A stretch of DNA of 21,432 nucleotides from an uncultured Lachnospiraceae bacterium (GCA_946549155.1 CAMNQN010000025.1:1-21432), one strand, 5' to 3'. Positions 1 to 7,403 are shown, counted from the stretch's first letter. Notes: generated by a model not told the origin, from the letters alone. Program-made: numbers and translations.

Positions 1-1
1 G

Positions 2-208
2 GATATAGAAACCAGCCGGCTGAAACAGGTGATGGTGGAAAATTCCAATACCCATATTCTTCTGGCGGACAGCACGAAGGTTGGAAATGTGTGCTTTGCC
101 AGGTTCGCCGGACTGGAGGAGATGGATGCGGTGATTTCCGACAAGGATGCGGACCGGGAGTTTTTGGCGGAGGCAAAAAAGATGGGGGTGGAGGTGAAGC
201 TGGTGTAG
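2..208 (+). CDS. DeoR/GlpR-family transcriptional repressor, C-terminal end (partial)
   Basis: The reading frame is open from the window edge and stops at 206-208, giving the last 68 residues. The segment HILLADSTKVGNVCFARFAG followed by MDAVISD is the typical C-terminal half of the DeoR sugar-phosphate sensor domain, which in this family reads ILLADSxKxG...A.. followed by a conserved Asp-containing strand. The helix-turn-helix half lies upstream of the window. A complete second DeoR protein at 13745-14506 has the matching segment ILLADSEKYGNISMAKVADI, which supports the call. The gene probably represses the dehydrogenase operon that begins at 424, since it sits directly upstream and a promoter with repeat sites lies between them. 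Its ligand would be a phosphorylated sugar intermediate (family knowledge, not seen here). Confidence 0.85.
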   Translation, partial: DIETSRLKQVMVENSNTHILLADSTKVGNVCFARFAGLEEMDAVISDKDADREFLAEAKKMGVEVKLV

Positions 209-211
209 GCG

Positions 212-246
212 GGCCGCCGCTGATAGAGAGCCGGCGGTCATTCTTT
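212..246 (+). terminator. Probable intrinsic terminator of the upstream DeoR gene
   Basis: Four bases after the DeoR stop codon, GGCCGCCG (212-219) can pair with CGGCGGTC (232-239) through a 12-nt loop, giving an 8-bp stem with one G-U pair. The T-rich run ATTCTTT follows. The tail is interrupted by a C, so termination may be incomplete. Confidence 0.5.
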
Positions 247-279
247 GGGCGTGTCCGGGGGAATGGTAGAAATTCTTAT

Positions 280-295
280 GTAATAACATTATTAC
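280..295 (+). promoter_or_regulatory. Palindrome GTAATAACATTATTAC, candidate operator
   Basis: Perfect 7-bp inverted arms, GTAATAA and TTATTAC, are separated by CA. The site ends five bases before the -35 box at 300, a place where a repressor or activator could act. Which protein binds it is not known from the sequence. Confidence 0.4.
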
Positions 296-299
296 AATA

Positions 300-328
300 T
301 TGACAATTCGGTGAAAAAATGGTATTTT
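300..328 (+). promoter_or_regulatory. Sigma-A type promoter of the dehydrogenase/FGGY operon
   Basis: A perfect -35 TTGACA (300-305), a 17-bp spacer and -10 TATTTT (323-328) lie about 95 bases before the ATG at 424. No gene is visible between them, so this is the best promoter for the operon starting at 424. Confidence 0.65.
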
Positions 329-341
329 ATAGTTAATCAAT

Positions 342-360
342 AATAAATGAAAATAAATGA
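342..360 (+). repeat. 10-bp phased direct repeat AATAAATGA, candidate DeoR operator
   Basis: AATAAATGA occurs at 342-350 and 352-360, one helical turn apart, just downstream of the -10 box and probably within the start of the transcript. A related A-rich AAACAAA follows at 361. The second DeoR-linked promoter (14629-14657) also carries 10-bp spaced short A-rich repeats, which is why this is proposed as a repressor site. Confidence 0.35.
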
Positions 361-423
361 AAACAAATTGTGGCTGTAGAAACAGGACAGCCCAGGCAAA
401 TCAAAGTCAGGAGGAGGACAAAC

Positions 424-1446
424 ATGGTAAATGGAAAATTAGGCATTTGTGTAATTGGAGCAGGCCGCGCGGGCATGATTCACGCGACGAATTTTGCGAA
501 AAATGTACCCGACGCGCAGTTGGTAGCGGTGGCTGATCCGGTGGAAGAGGTGGCGAAGCGGGGCGCCGAGCAGTTAGGCCTGGATACGTACTATCTGAAT
601 GAGGATCAGGCGCTGAATGATAACCGCATCGATGCGTATGTGGTGGTTTCTCCTACCAAATTTCATGTAGGTATTGTGAAGAAGCTGGCAGCGGAGAAGA
701 AGCATATCTTCTGTGAGAAGCCCATGGCCATGAACGAGGCGGAATGCGACGAGATGATCCAGGCTGCGGCGGAGAATAACGTGAAGCTGCAGATCGGATT
801 TATGAGAAGGTTTGACGAGGGCTTCATGCAGGCCAAGGCCCGCATTGAGGCGGGGGAGATCGGCGACGTGGTGATGGTGCGTTCCAACACCAGAGGTCCC
901 AGTGTTCCCAGACCCTGGATGTATGATCTGAAAAAGAGCAACGGCCCCCTGGCCGAGGTGAACAGCCACGATATTGATACCATGAGATGGCTGACGGGCA
1001 GTGAGTTTAAGACGGTTTATGCCATTGGCGGAAATTACCGCTGTCTGGATGCGAAGGAGGAGTGGCCGGATTTCTATGATAATGTGGTGATGGCGGCTTC
1101 CTTTGAGAACGGTATGCAGGGTATGCTGGACGGCGCCCAGGGCGTGGGCTACGGCTATGACGCCAAGGTGGAAGTGCTGGGAACGAAGGGCTGTATACAG
1201 ATCGGTTCTCTCCAGGGCGCTCAGATGGTGGTGCACAGCGCGGCCACGAAGATGGCGACCTATCCGATTATTGACAGCTGGATGCACCTGTTCAAGGATG
1301 CCTACCTGCGGGAGGACACGGAGTTTGTATCTGCTGTGCTCAACGATACCACGCCGAAGGTGACAGGGCATGACGGAAAGATGGCAGTGAAAGTGGTGAA
1401 CGCCGGAAATATTTCTATTGTTGAGAAACGAATTGTTACCCTGTAG
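424..1446 (+). CDS. Gfo/Idh/MocA-family NAD(P)-dependent dehydrogenase, inositol-2-dehydrogenase-like
   Basis: This 340-residue protein oxidises a sugar or cyclitol hydroxyl to a ketone with NAD(P), as cytoplasmic members of the family do. The N-terminal Rossmann fold carries GAGRAG at residues 12-17, and an Asp at residue 38 (VADP) suggests NAD preference. The family motif CEKPMA has Lys99 as the expected catalytic lysine. SHDID has His182 in the place of the catalytic histidine. Four residues before it, where inositol dehydrogenases have Asp, this protein has Glu178. An in-frame GTG at 370 would add 18 residues, but AGGAGGA at 410-416 is placed for the ATG at 424, so 424 is chosen. It is first in an operon with two zinc dehydrogenases and an FGGY kinase. 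The substrate is unknown; myo- or scyllo-inositol, another polyol or a glycoside are possible. Confidence 0.88.
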   Translation: MVNGKLGICVIGAGRAGMIHATNFAKNVPDAQLVAVADPVEEVAKRGAEQLGLDTYYLNEDQALNDNRIDAYVVVSPTKFHVGIVKKLAAEKKHIFCEKPMAMNEAECDEMIQAAAENNVKLQIGFMRRFDEGFMQAKARIEAGEIGDVVMVRSNTRGPSVPRPWMYDLKKSNGPLAEVNSHDIDTMRWLTGSEFKTVYAIGGNYRCLDAKEEWPDFYDNVVMAASFENGMQGMLDGAQGVGYGYDAKVEVLGTKGCIQIGSLQGAQMVVHSAATKMATYPIIDSWMHLFKDAYLREDTEFVSAVLNDTTPKVTGHDGKMAVKVVNAGNISIVEKRIVTL

Positions 1447-1462
1447 TCTGAGCAGTACATAG

Positions 1463-1486
1463 GGAAACGCTGTAATCAGCGCTTCC
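1463..1486 (+). other. Intergenic RNA hairpin between the first two operon genes
   Basis: GGAAACGCTG (1463-1472) pairs with CAGCGCTTCC (1477-1486) across a 4-nt loop with one A-C mismatch. No T-tract follows, so a terminator is unlikely. It could affect processing or stability of the operon mRNA. Confidence 0.35.
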
Positions 1487-1553
1487 ATAGAGAACGGGAT
1501 TGGCGGCTGCTGTCCGGAAGGGCAGCGATTAAAATAAGGGAGGCCAGAATAAA

Positions 1554-2594
1554 ATGAAAGCGGCAGTTTTTTACGGAAAAGAGAATATGCGTGTGGAAGA
1601 ATATCCCACGCCGGAAATCAATGACAATGAGGTGCTGGTGCGCGTTAAGAGTGCGGCGATCTGCGGCACGGATGTGCGGATGTACCGCAATGGTGTGAAA
1701 AATGTGGATGAGAATCATCCGCTGATTATCGGCCATGAGATGGCTGGTGTGATCGAGAAGGTAGGTAAAAATGTGACGGCCTACACCCCTGGGACAAGGG
1801 TAGCGGTGGCTCCCAACATGGGCTGCGGCATCTGCGAGGACTGTATCCGCGGAAACGGCCATATGTGCAAGGACTACAAGGCGCTGGGCATCAGCTTAAA
1901 CGGCGGCTTTGCGGAGTATGTGAGAGTGCCGGAGGCAGCGGTGCGGGGCGGAAACCTGATCCCCATGGAGGATCATGTATCCTATGCGGAGGCTGCCATC
2001 ACAGAGGCACTGTCCTGCGTATATAATGGAAGCTCCCAGTGCAACATCCGCCCCGGCGATTATGTGCTGGTAATCGGCGCAGGCCCCATCGGCATCATGC
2101 ACGCCATGATGGCGAAGATGGCGGGCGCGGTGAAGGTGATTATCAATGATATCGCCGAGAACCGTCTGGAGCTGTGCCGGGAAATTGATCCCTCCTTCAT
2201 CACGGTGAAGGACGATGTGATTCCTTTCGTTAGGAAGGAGACAAAGGGACACGGCGTGGACGCTGTGATCACGGCCTGCCCGGTTCCGGCGGCACAGCAG
2301 ACCGCCCTGGAGGTTGCGGCCAACTACGGAAGAATCTGCTTCTTCGGCGGGCTTCCTGAGGATCGGAAGATGGTTCCGCTGAACACGAACCTGATTCATT
2401 ACAAGCAGCTGATCTGTACGGGAACCACCAGAGCCAGCTTAAAGCAGTTTAAGGATGTGCTGGGCTTCGTGTCCGCAGGCATCATCGACGTGAAGAAACT
2501 GATTACGGCGGAGTTCTCTCTGGATGAGATCGGAAAGGGATTTGAACTGGCCATTGCGGCGCAGGGACTGAAGAACGTTATCAATATGGATTGA
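1554..2594 (+). CDS. Zinc-dependent medium-chain alcohol/polyol dehydrogenase (first copy)
   Basis: A 346-residue member of the zinc MDR superfamily, the usual length for sorbitol, threonine and IolM-type dehydrogenases. Catalytic zinc ligands appear as Cys37 (ICGTD), His61-Glu62 (GHEMAG) and Glu151. The structural zinc site is complete: Cys91, Cys94, Cys97 and Cys105. The Rossmann motif GAGPIG is at 175-180, and Asp199 at the end of the second strand favours NAD(H). GGGAGG at 1538-1543 supports the ATG start. It lies 107 bp after the Gfo/Idh gene and 21 bp before the FGGY kinase. The Gfo/Idh plus zinc-MDR pair resembles the IolG/IolM pair of Thermotoga inositol catabolism, but that is an analogy. 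The two MDR proteins of this operon differ clearly in sequence and probably in substrate. Confidence 0.9.
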   Translation: MKAAVFYGKENMRVEEYPTPEINDNEVLVRVKSAAICGTDVRMYRNGVKNVDENHPLIIGHEMAGVIEKVGKNVTAYTPGTRVAVAPNMGCGICEDCIRGNGHMCKDYKALGISLNGGFAEYVRVPEAAVRGGNLIPMEDHVSYAEAAITEALSCVYNGSSQCNIRPGDYVLVIGAGPIGIMHAMMAKMAGAVKVIINDIAENRLELCREIDPSFITVKDDVIPFVRKETKGHGVDAVITACPVPAAQQTALEVAANYGRICFFGGLPEDRKMVPLNTNLIHYKQLICTGTTRASLKQFKDVLGFVSAGIIDVKKLITAEFSLDEIGKGFELAIAAQGLKNVINMD

Positions 2595-2615
2595 TAGATC
2601 CGAAAGGAGAAGGTT

Positions 2616-4142
2616 ATGAAAGAAATTCTGTTTATGACCGTGGATCTGGGAACCAGTTTTATCAAGGCAGGGGTTTATGACACGGAGGGCCACTGTATTG
2701 CCAATGCCAGTGAGCCGGTGAAGGACGAGCGGCCCAGACCGGGAATGTTTATTCAGCGGGGGGAAGAGCTGTTCCAGTCGGTGCTGCGCTGTATCAGGAA
2801 GGGAAGCGAGGCGCTGGGCGAGAGAGCGGCTAATGTGGAGGCTATGGCCTTTACGGGACAGATGGCCGGATTCATGGCGGTGGACAAGGACTGGAACGAC
2901 GTTACCACCTGGTCCTGTTCCATTGATACCCGCTACAGTCCCTATGCGGACCGGCAGATGCGGGAATTTGCTGAGGATTTCCTGGAGATCAGCGGCACCA
3001 ACGCGCCGCAGATGTGTTCCAAATTCGAGTGGTTCTGCCATGATTTCCCGGAGGACGCCAAACGCATCGCGAAATGCGTCATGATTAGCGGCTATGTGCT
3101 GGGCAAGCTGGGACAGATTCCCATTGAGGAGGCCTGTATCGATGGCTCCCTGATTGCCTGGTCCGGCATGGCGGATATCCGGAATGCGAAATGGTCGGAT
3201 GTGCTGTGCGAAAAGCTGGGAATGGATAAAAAATATCTGCCGAAAATCGTAGATTCCTCCGCCATCGGCGGCACGCTCTGCGAGGAGATGGCGAAGATTA
3301 CCGGATTAAAGGCGGGAATCCCGCTGATAGCCGGCGCGGGGGATAAGGTAGCCGGCTGTGTCGGCGCAGGTATCCTGGATATTGGGGATATGATTTTTGA
3401 GGCCGGTTCCTACGGCGGCTTTAGCTGTATGGTGGAGGATTACCGCCCCGACCGGGAGGAGCACTATTTTGATGGAATCATCGGTCCCATGATGGATAAG
3501 ATGTATGCGCATAAGTATATTTCGGGTTCCGGGATTTCCCTGGACTGGTTCGCGGAGAAATTCGCGGTTTCCCAGAATAAAAAGGAAGCCTTTGCGGAGC
3601 TGGAGGAGCTGGCGGCGGCGGTGCCTCCCGGCAGTGACGGCGTGCTTGCCATCGGGCTGATGGGAGGAAGCTCCATGCCCTACGACGGTGATGTGCGCGG
3701 ATTGTGGATGGGCCACAACTGGGCGCACGGGAAGGGACATTTTTACCGCTCTCTGCTGGAGTCCTTCTCCTACGACCTGGCGCTGACCATCGACCGGGTG
3801 AAGGCGAAGTATCCGGAATATGATCTGAACCGGATCAAGATCATCGGCGGCGGCGCGAAATCCGCGTTCTGGACACAGATGCTGGCGGATGTGACCGGAT
3901 GTACCTTTGAACGGCTGGACCGGGAGGATATTGCCCTGTGGGGCGCGGCCATTCTGGCAGGGAACGGCATCGGTGTGTTCCCGGATATCCGGGAAAAGGC
4001 CAAGCAGCATGTGGGTATCGTGAGAACCTTCCAGCCTGATATGGAAAATCATGAGATCTACTGCAGGTACAAGGAGCTGTACCGTCAGTTTGTGAAGGAG
4101 CTGCATCCTTATTATGTGCGGCTGGCCCAGCTGGCGAAATAA
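2616..4142 (+). CDS. FGGY-family carbohydrate kinase (xylulokinase-like)
   Basis: A 508-residue cytoplasmic sugar kinase that transfers phosphate from ATP to a sugar or ketose, within the usual 480-520 range of the family. The N-terminal phosphate-binding strand is VDLGTSFIKAGVYD (residues 9-22). The catalytic Asp is Asp243 in GAGDKVAG. The C-terminal adenosine motif GGGAKSAFW is at 411-419. Where xylulokinase has GQMHG, this protein reads GQMAG (81-85), losing the His next to the substrate pocket, so D-xylulose may not be the substrate. AAAGGAG at 2604-2610 precedes the ATG. It sits between two zinc dehydrogenases, as expected if a polyol is oxidised to a ketose and then phosphorylated. Family confidence is high; substrate unknown. 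Confidence 0.9.
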   Translation: MKEILFMTVDLGTSFIKAGVYDTEGHCIANASEPVKDERPRPGMFIQRGEELFQSVLRCIRKGSEALGERAANVEAMAFTGQMAGFMAVDKDWNDVTTWSCSIDTRYSPYADRQMREFAEDFLEISGTNAPQMCSKFEWFCHDFPEDAKRIAKCVMISGYVLGKLGQIPIEEACIDGSLIAWSGMADIRNAKWSDVLCEKLGMDKKYLPKIVDSSAIGGTLCEEMAKITGLKAGIPLIAGAGDKVAGCVGAGILDIGDMIFEAGSYGGFSCMVEDYRPDREEHYFDGIIGPMMDKMYAHKYISGSGISLDWFAEKFAVSQNKKEAFAELEELAAAVPPGSDGVLAIGLMGGSSMPYDGDVRGLWMGHNWAHGKGHFYRSLLESFSYDLALTIDRVKAKYPEYDLNRIKIIGGGAKSAFWTQMLADVTGCTFERLDREDIALWGAAILAGNGIGVFPDIREKAKQHVGIVRTFQPDMENHEIYCRYKELYRQFVKELHPYYVRLAQLAK

Positions 4143-4165
4143 AGTTAAAGTAAGGAAAAAGTTCA

Positions 4166-4194
4166 TTGCCTAATGAGCAAATTAGAGTTACTAT
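4166..4194 (+). promoter_or_regulatory. Weak candidate promoter before the second zinc dehydrogenase
   Basis: The 131-bp gap between the FGGY kinase and the next gene holds TTGCCT (4166-4171), a 17-bp spacer and TACTAT (4189-4194). Both boxes are imperfect. The gap has no clear terminator, so read-through from the upstream promoter is equally likely. Confidence 0.25.
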
Positions 4195-4273
4195 AAGGTA
4201 TGGGGACAGAAGGTAAATTCCCATAAACATACGCGGTAATTGCGCAAGCTTTATAGAAAGGGAGGGTTTTCAA

Positions 4274-5290
4274 ATGAAACAGGCAGTATTAGTAGGACCG
4301 GAAAAAATCGAATTCAGTGAAATCGAGAGACCGGTGATCAAACCAAATGAGATTTTGATGAAGGTGAAATACGTGGGGATCTGCGGTTCTGATATCCACG
4401 CGTATTACGGAAAGCATCCGTTTATGTCCTTCCCCATCCGTCTGGGCCATGAGATGTCCGGCGAAGTGGTGGAGGTAGGCGCAGATGTGAAGGATATCCA
4501 GGTGGGCGATCTGGTAACAGCCATGCCCCAGGAATTCTGCGGCGAGTGCGAGCCCTGTAAATCCGGCAGATACAACATCTGTAATACCCTGAAGGTAATC
4601 GGATGTCAGTCCCCGGGCGCTTCCTGTGAATACTTTAATGTGGATGCGGCTTTGATTAAGAAGATGCCCAAGGAGCTGGATGCACAGCTGGCAGCCACCG
4701 TAGAACCGGCAGCTGTGGGCGTTCACGCAGTGAGACGTACCACGGTAAAGGATATGAATGTGGTGGTAATCGGCGCGGGCACCATCGGCAACGTAACCGC
4801 CCAGGCGGCTATGGCAGAGGGCGCAAAGAGCGTTTTGATCACGGATCTTTCCGACTACCGTCTGGAGCTGGCAAAGAGCTGCGGTATTCCCCATGCGGCC
4901 AATACCGGAAAGATGTCCATGCAGGAGGCGGTTGACCAGGCCTTCGGCGGTGAGGGAGCAGATGTATTCTTTGAGTGCATCGGCATCGGGCCCACCGTAA
5001 ATCAGGCCATCGAGTGCTCCAAAAAAGGACATGACATTGTGATCGTAGGCGTATACGGCTCCATGCCCCAGATCAACATGGCCTGGGTACAGGATCGTGA
5101 GTTCCGCCTGATCGGTACGCTGATGTATCTGGAGAAGGATTTCCAGGATACCATCGATTACATGGCAGCCGGCAAGATCAATATGAAGCCGCTGGTTTCC
5201 AAGGTATTCCCCTTTGATGAGTACCGGGAGGCTTATAAGTATATCGAGAACAATAAGGACATCAGCTTAAAGGTTCTGATTGAGGTATAA
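4274..5290 (+). CDS. Zinc-dependent medium-chain polyol dehydrogenase (second copy, sorbitol/xylitol-type)
   Basis: A 338-residue zinc MDR enzyme, close in style to L-iditol, xylitol and galactitol dehydrogenases. Catalytic zinc ligands are Cys37 (ICGSD), His59-Glu60 (GHEMSG) and Glu144 (VEPAAVG). The structural site is Cys89, Cys92, Cys95 and Cys103. The cofactor motif GAGTIG is at 167-172, and Asp191 at the end of the second strand indicates NAD. GGAGGG at 4261-4266 supports the ATG at 4274. The longer gap (131 bp) from the FGGY kinase leaves open separate expression. It is the last gene before the structured repeat at 5305, so region 1 transcription probably ends there. Its likely role is oxidising a polyol to a ketose for the neighbouring kinases (inference). 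Confidence 0.9.
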   Translation: MKQAVLVGPEKIEFSEIERPVIKPNEILMKVKYVGICGSDIHAYYGKHPFMSFPIRLGHEMSGEVVEVGADVKDIQVGDLVTAMPQEFCGECEPCKSGRYNICNTLKVIGCQSPGASCEYFNVDAALIKKMPKELDAQLAATVEPAAVGVHAVRRTTVKDMNVVVIGAGTIGNVTAQAAMAEGAKSVLITDLSDYRLELAKSCGIPHAANTGKMSMQEAVDQAFGGEGADVFFECIGIGPTVNQAIECSKKGHDIVIVGVYGSMPQINMAWVQDREFRLIGTLMYLEKDFQDTIDYMAAGKINMKPLVSKVFPFDEYREAYKYIENNKDISLKVLIEV

Positions 5291-5304
5291 AAGGCTTCGG
5301 CTTG

Positions 5305-5609
5305 TGTTGGGTTAATTAGGAGGACGCAGGAAGAGGCGGGCAAGCAGGGCCGCAGGCATCTGGAAAATAACTCCGGATACCAAGAAAATCTAAGATGCAG
5401 ACAGACGAAAATTTCGGGCACCGGGACGGTTCGCCGGGAAATCCTGATGATTTCCCGGCTCAGCGCCCCTGAGCTGTCAGCCTTGAGGGCTGCCAGCTCT
5501 CCCGAAATTTTCGTCCGTCTCTATCTAAGATTTTCTATGGTATCCTCCGAATTATTTTCCAGATGCTTGCGGCCTCGTCTTTTCCTGCGTCCCGCTAATT
5601 AACAAAACA
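5305..5609 (+). repeat. Long self-complementary structured repeat, copy A (MITE-like)
   Basis: Almost the whole 305-nt segment folds on itself. Outer arms: GTTAATTAG (5311-5319) with CTAATTAAC (5595-5603), GGACGCAGGAA (5322-5332) with TTCCTGCGTCC (5582-5592), and a perfect 15-bp pairing of 5356-5370 with 5552-5566. The inner stem 5404-5418 pairs perfectly with 5501-5515. Two apical hairpins sit inside: GCCGGGAAATC/GATTTCCCGGC (5433-5443 and 5449-5459), and GAGCTG-CAGCC/GGCTG-CAGCTC (5471-5482 and 5488-5499). Bases 5315-5536 are identical to 13255-13476. It contains no credible gene and no transposase. It fills most of the 441-bp gap between the dehydrogenase and the kinase genes and could act as a bidirectional terminator or a mobile non-autonomous element. 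Confidence 0.85.
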
Positions 5610-5635
5610 TTATTCCACGCTTTTTTAAAAATATA

Positions 5636-5664
5636 TTGACAACAGCATATCATGCTGTTATTAT
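5636..5664 (+). promoter_or_regulatory. Strong promoter of the amino-sugar-type operon
   Basis: TTGACA (5636-5641), a 17-bp spacer and TATTAT (5659-5664) lie 27 bp after the end of repeat A and about 70 bp before the kinase start. The near-consensus match and position make this the operon promoter. Confidence 0.75.
5641..5659 (+). promoter_or_regulatory. Palindromic operator between -35 and -10, candidate GntR site
   Basis: AACAGCATATCATGCTGTT has perfect 8-bp arms (AACAGCAT and ATGCTGTT) around ATC and fills the promoter spacer exactly, where bound repressor would block RNA polymerase. The GntR/UTRA gene at 6681 is the second gene of this operon, so autoregulation is the natural reading. 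Confidence 0.6.
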
Positions 5665-5667
5665 AAG

Positions 5668-5685
5668 AATACAAGATAATACAAG
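5668..5685 (+). repeat. 10-bp phased direct repeat AATACAAG
   Basis: AATACAAG occurs at 5668-5675 and 5678-5685, exactly one helical turn apart, at the expected transcription start region. It may be a second regulator site or part of the operator. Confidence 0.35.
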
Positions 5686-5731
5686 TTGAGCAAGGATTGA
5701 TTTACAGAGACAGCGGTCAGGAGGAAAGCGG

Positions 5732-6688
5732 ATGCAGTGGATCGTGGGTATTGACGGCGGGGGGAGCAAAACGGCATTTTCGGCCATGGAAATCGGCAGC
5801 GGGAAACAGGTCCGCATGCGTTCCGCCAGCATTTGCCCGCAGGATCACGGCCTGGAAGGGTATGGCAGGATATTGGCGGATGCCTTTTGCAGGATGGGGA
5901 TTTCAAGAGAGGATGTGGCGGCGCTGTGCGTCGGTGTTCCCTGTTTTGGAGAATATGAGGGGGCAGATGAGCAGATCCGGCAGCAGACCCACCGTTTATT
6001 TCCCAATGCGAAGCTTCGCTGTGAGAATGACTGCTATGTGGGATTTGCCGGGGCGTTTGGCCTGGAGCCGGGCATTAACGTGGTATCGGGCACAGGGGCC
6101 ATTGCCTATGGCATGGATTCCCAGGGGAATGCCGCCAGGAGCAACGGCTGGCATCCGGATTTTTCCGATGAAGGATCGGGGGCGTGGCTGGGGAGGGCCT
6201 GCTTGGGGCTGTTTGTGAAGCAGGCGGACGGCCGGGAAAAGCCCGGGCGTTTACTTGCAATTTTCCGGGAGAGGCTGGACATCTGTACGGAAATGGATGC
6301 GATTGCATACTATCAGGCAAATTGCTATAATAATCGGACAGAGCTTGCCAGAATGCAGGAGATTTTATTGCAGGCGGCAAGGGAAGGGGACTTATCGGCG
6401 AGGAGGCTTTATGGGCAGGCGGCGGAAGAACTGGCGGCCTCTGTCCGGGCAGTGTATGAGAAGCTGCATTTTCCCGGGCAGGTTTTGGTTTCCTATTCGG
6501 GAGGAGTATTCCGGGCAGGTGAAACTCTGTTGGGGGCTTTTCGGGAACTGTTAAGCAGTAAGGTGCCTCAGAGCAGGCTTGTGGAACCTAGGTATGCTCC
6601 GGAGGACGGCGCATTGCTGGCGGCCGCAGCGCTGATATCGTTTCCTAAAATTATTATACGAGAGGATAAAGGGCGGAAAAATGATTAA
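5732..6688 (+). CDS. BadF/BcrA-type ATPase family sugar kinase, N-acetylglucosamine-kinase-like
   Basis: A 318-residue protein of the actin-like ATPase (ASKHA) superfamily, close in plan to N-acetylglucosamine kinase, which makes GlcNAc-6-phosphate from GlcNAc and ATP in the cytoplasm. The phosphate-1 loop GIDGGGSKT is at residues 6-14. Asp100 (CENDC) is in the place of the catalytic base. The phosphate-2 loop SGTGAIAYG is at 119-127, and SDEGSGAWLG (145-154) is the adenosine-side motif. AGGAGG at 5720-5725 supports the ATG. It is the first gene after a strong promoter and overlaps the GntR gene by 8 bp. With the SIS-domain gene at the operon end, it suggests an amino sugar or glycated compound, though other hexoses cannot be excluded. 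Confidence 0.82.
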   Translation: MQWIVGIDGGGSKTAFSAMEIGSGKQVRMRSASICPQDHGLEGYGRILADAFCRMGISREDVAALCVGVPCFGEYEGADEQIRQQTHRLFPNAKLRCENDCYVGFAGAFGLEPGINVVSGTGAIAYGMDSQGNAARSNGWHPDFSDEGSGAWLGRACLGLFVKQADGREKPGRLLAIFRERLDICTEMDAIAYYQANCYNNRTELARMQEILLQAAREGDLSARRLYGQAAEELAASVRAVYEKLHFPGQVLVSYSGGVFRAGETLLGAFRELLSSKVPQSRLVEPRYAPEDGALLAAAALISFPKIIIREDKGRKND

Positions 6689-7403
6689 TTCTTCTTCTCC
6701 AGTGGCAATGTACTATCAATTAAAGGAAATACTGGTTCAGGAAATTCAAAATGGAAAATGGGCTCCTCAGACCAAAATGCTCAGCGAACGGGAGATTGTT
6801 GAAACTTACAATGTGAGCCGTGTGACGGCCCGGAAGGCCATTGAGCTTATGGTAAAAGAGGGGTATGTTTACACAGTTAAGGGAAAAGGGACTTTTGTAA
6901 AGGGAAAATATATTGAGCAGCCGCTGAATCACTTCTACAGTTTCCGGGAGGATCTGCGCAGCCGGGGTGTGGAGACGCGCAGCCGGATGCATAATTTCTC
7001 CATAGAGAAGGCGGACGGGGAGCTGGCGGGAGCGTTGAATATTTCTGAGGGTGAAGAAGTGTTTTGCGTGGAGCGTATCTTTTTTGCCGGGGAGCTGCCC
7101 TATGCGAAGGAACGTTCCTACATACCCTGTGCGCTCTGCCCGGGACTGAGCCGGGAGCAGATCCGGAAAAATGGATTATATAATTCTTTAAAGAAATATA
7201 ATATCTATCCCACCAGGGCGTGCGAAAAACTGAAGGCGATTTTGCTGGATGAGGAGATCGCGTCGCTGCTGGAGCTTCCGGCGAATGACGCCGCGATTTA
7301 TCTCACCCGTACGACTTACTGCAATGATGTGATTGTGGAGCTGAATCAGAGCTATGTGCGGGGGGATATGTTTGTTTATTCCGTGGAGCTTCAGAATCGG
7401 TAA
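6681..7403 (+). CDS. GntR/HutC-family transcriptional regulator with UTRA ligand domain
   Basis: A 240-residue regulator. Residues 7-75 form the GntR winged helix-turn-helix, with LSEREIVETYNVSRVTARKA as the recognition region and the wing GYVYTVKGKGTFV. Residues about 90-235 match the UTRA effector domain seen in NagR, FrlR and TreR, which bind sugar phosphates. The start overlaps the kinase stop by 8 bp, and no long gap follows, so it is co-transcribed and probably controls its own operon through the palindrome in the promoter spacer (5641-5659). The expected inducer is the phosphorylated product of the preceding kinase. The family assignment is firm; repression and ligand are inferred. Confidence 0.92.
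   Translation: MINSSSPVAMYYQLKEILVQEIQNGKWAPQTKMLSEREIVETYNVSRVTARKAIELMVKEGYVYTVKGKGTFVKGKYIEQPLNHFYSFREDLRSRGVETRSRMHNFSIEKADGELAGALNISEGEEVFCVERIFFAGELPYAKERSYIPCALCPGLSREQIRKNGLYNSLKKYNIYPTRACEKLKAILLDEEIASLLELPANDAAIYLTRTTYCNDVIVELNQSYVRGDMFVYSVELQNR

Noticed and set aside
91..303. 70-residue plus-strand frame overlapping the DeoR tail
   Set aside because: It is out of frame with the DeoR coding sequence, glycine-rich from G-rich codons, and runs through the terminator and the promoter palindrome.
370..423. GTG start extending the Gfo/Idh protein by 18 residues
   Set aside because: The added residues are basic and unlike the family, and the AGGAGGA ribosome site lies inside this extension, placed for the ATG at 424.
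574..1488. 304-residue minus-strand open frame opposite the Gfo/Idh gene
   Set aside because: Antisense shadow of a strongly supported gene, His-rich and without domain signatures; the same applies to the minus-strand frames at 3306-4166, 15822-16886 and 19424-20347.
5233..5421. Small open frame inside repeat copy A, with a related frame at 13252-13503 in copy B
   Set aside because: They lie in the stems of the repeat on opposite strands, have no credible ribosome site, and share sequence only because the repeat does. Probably spurious.
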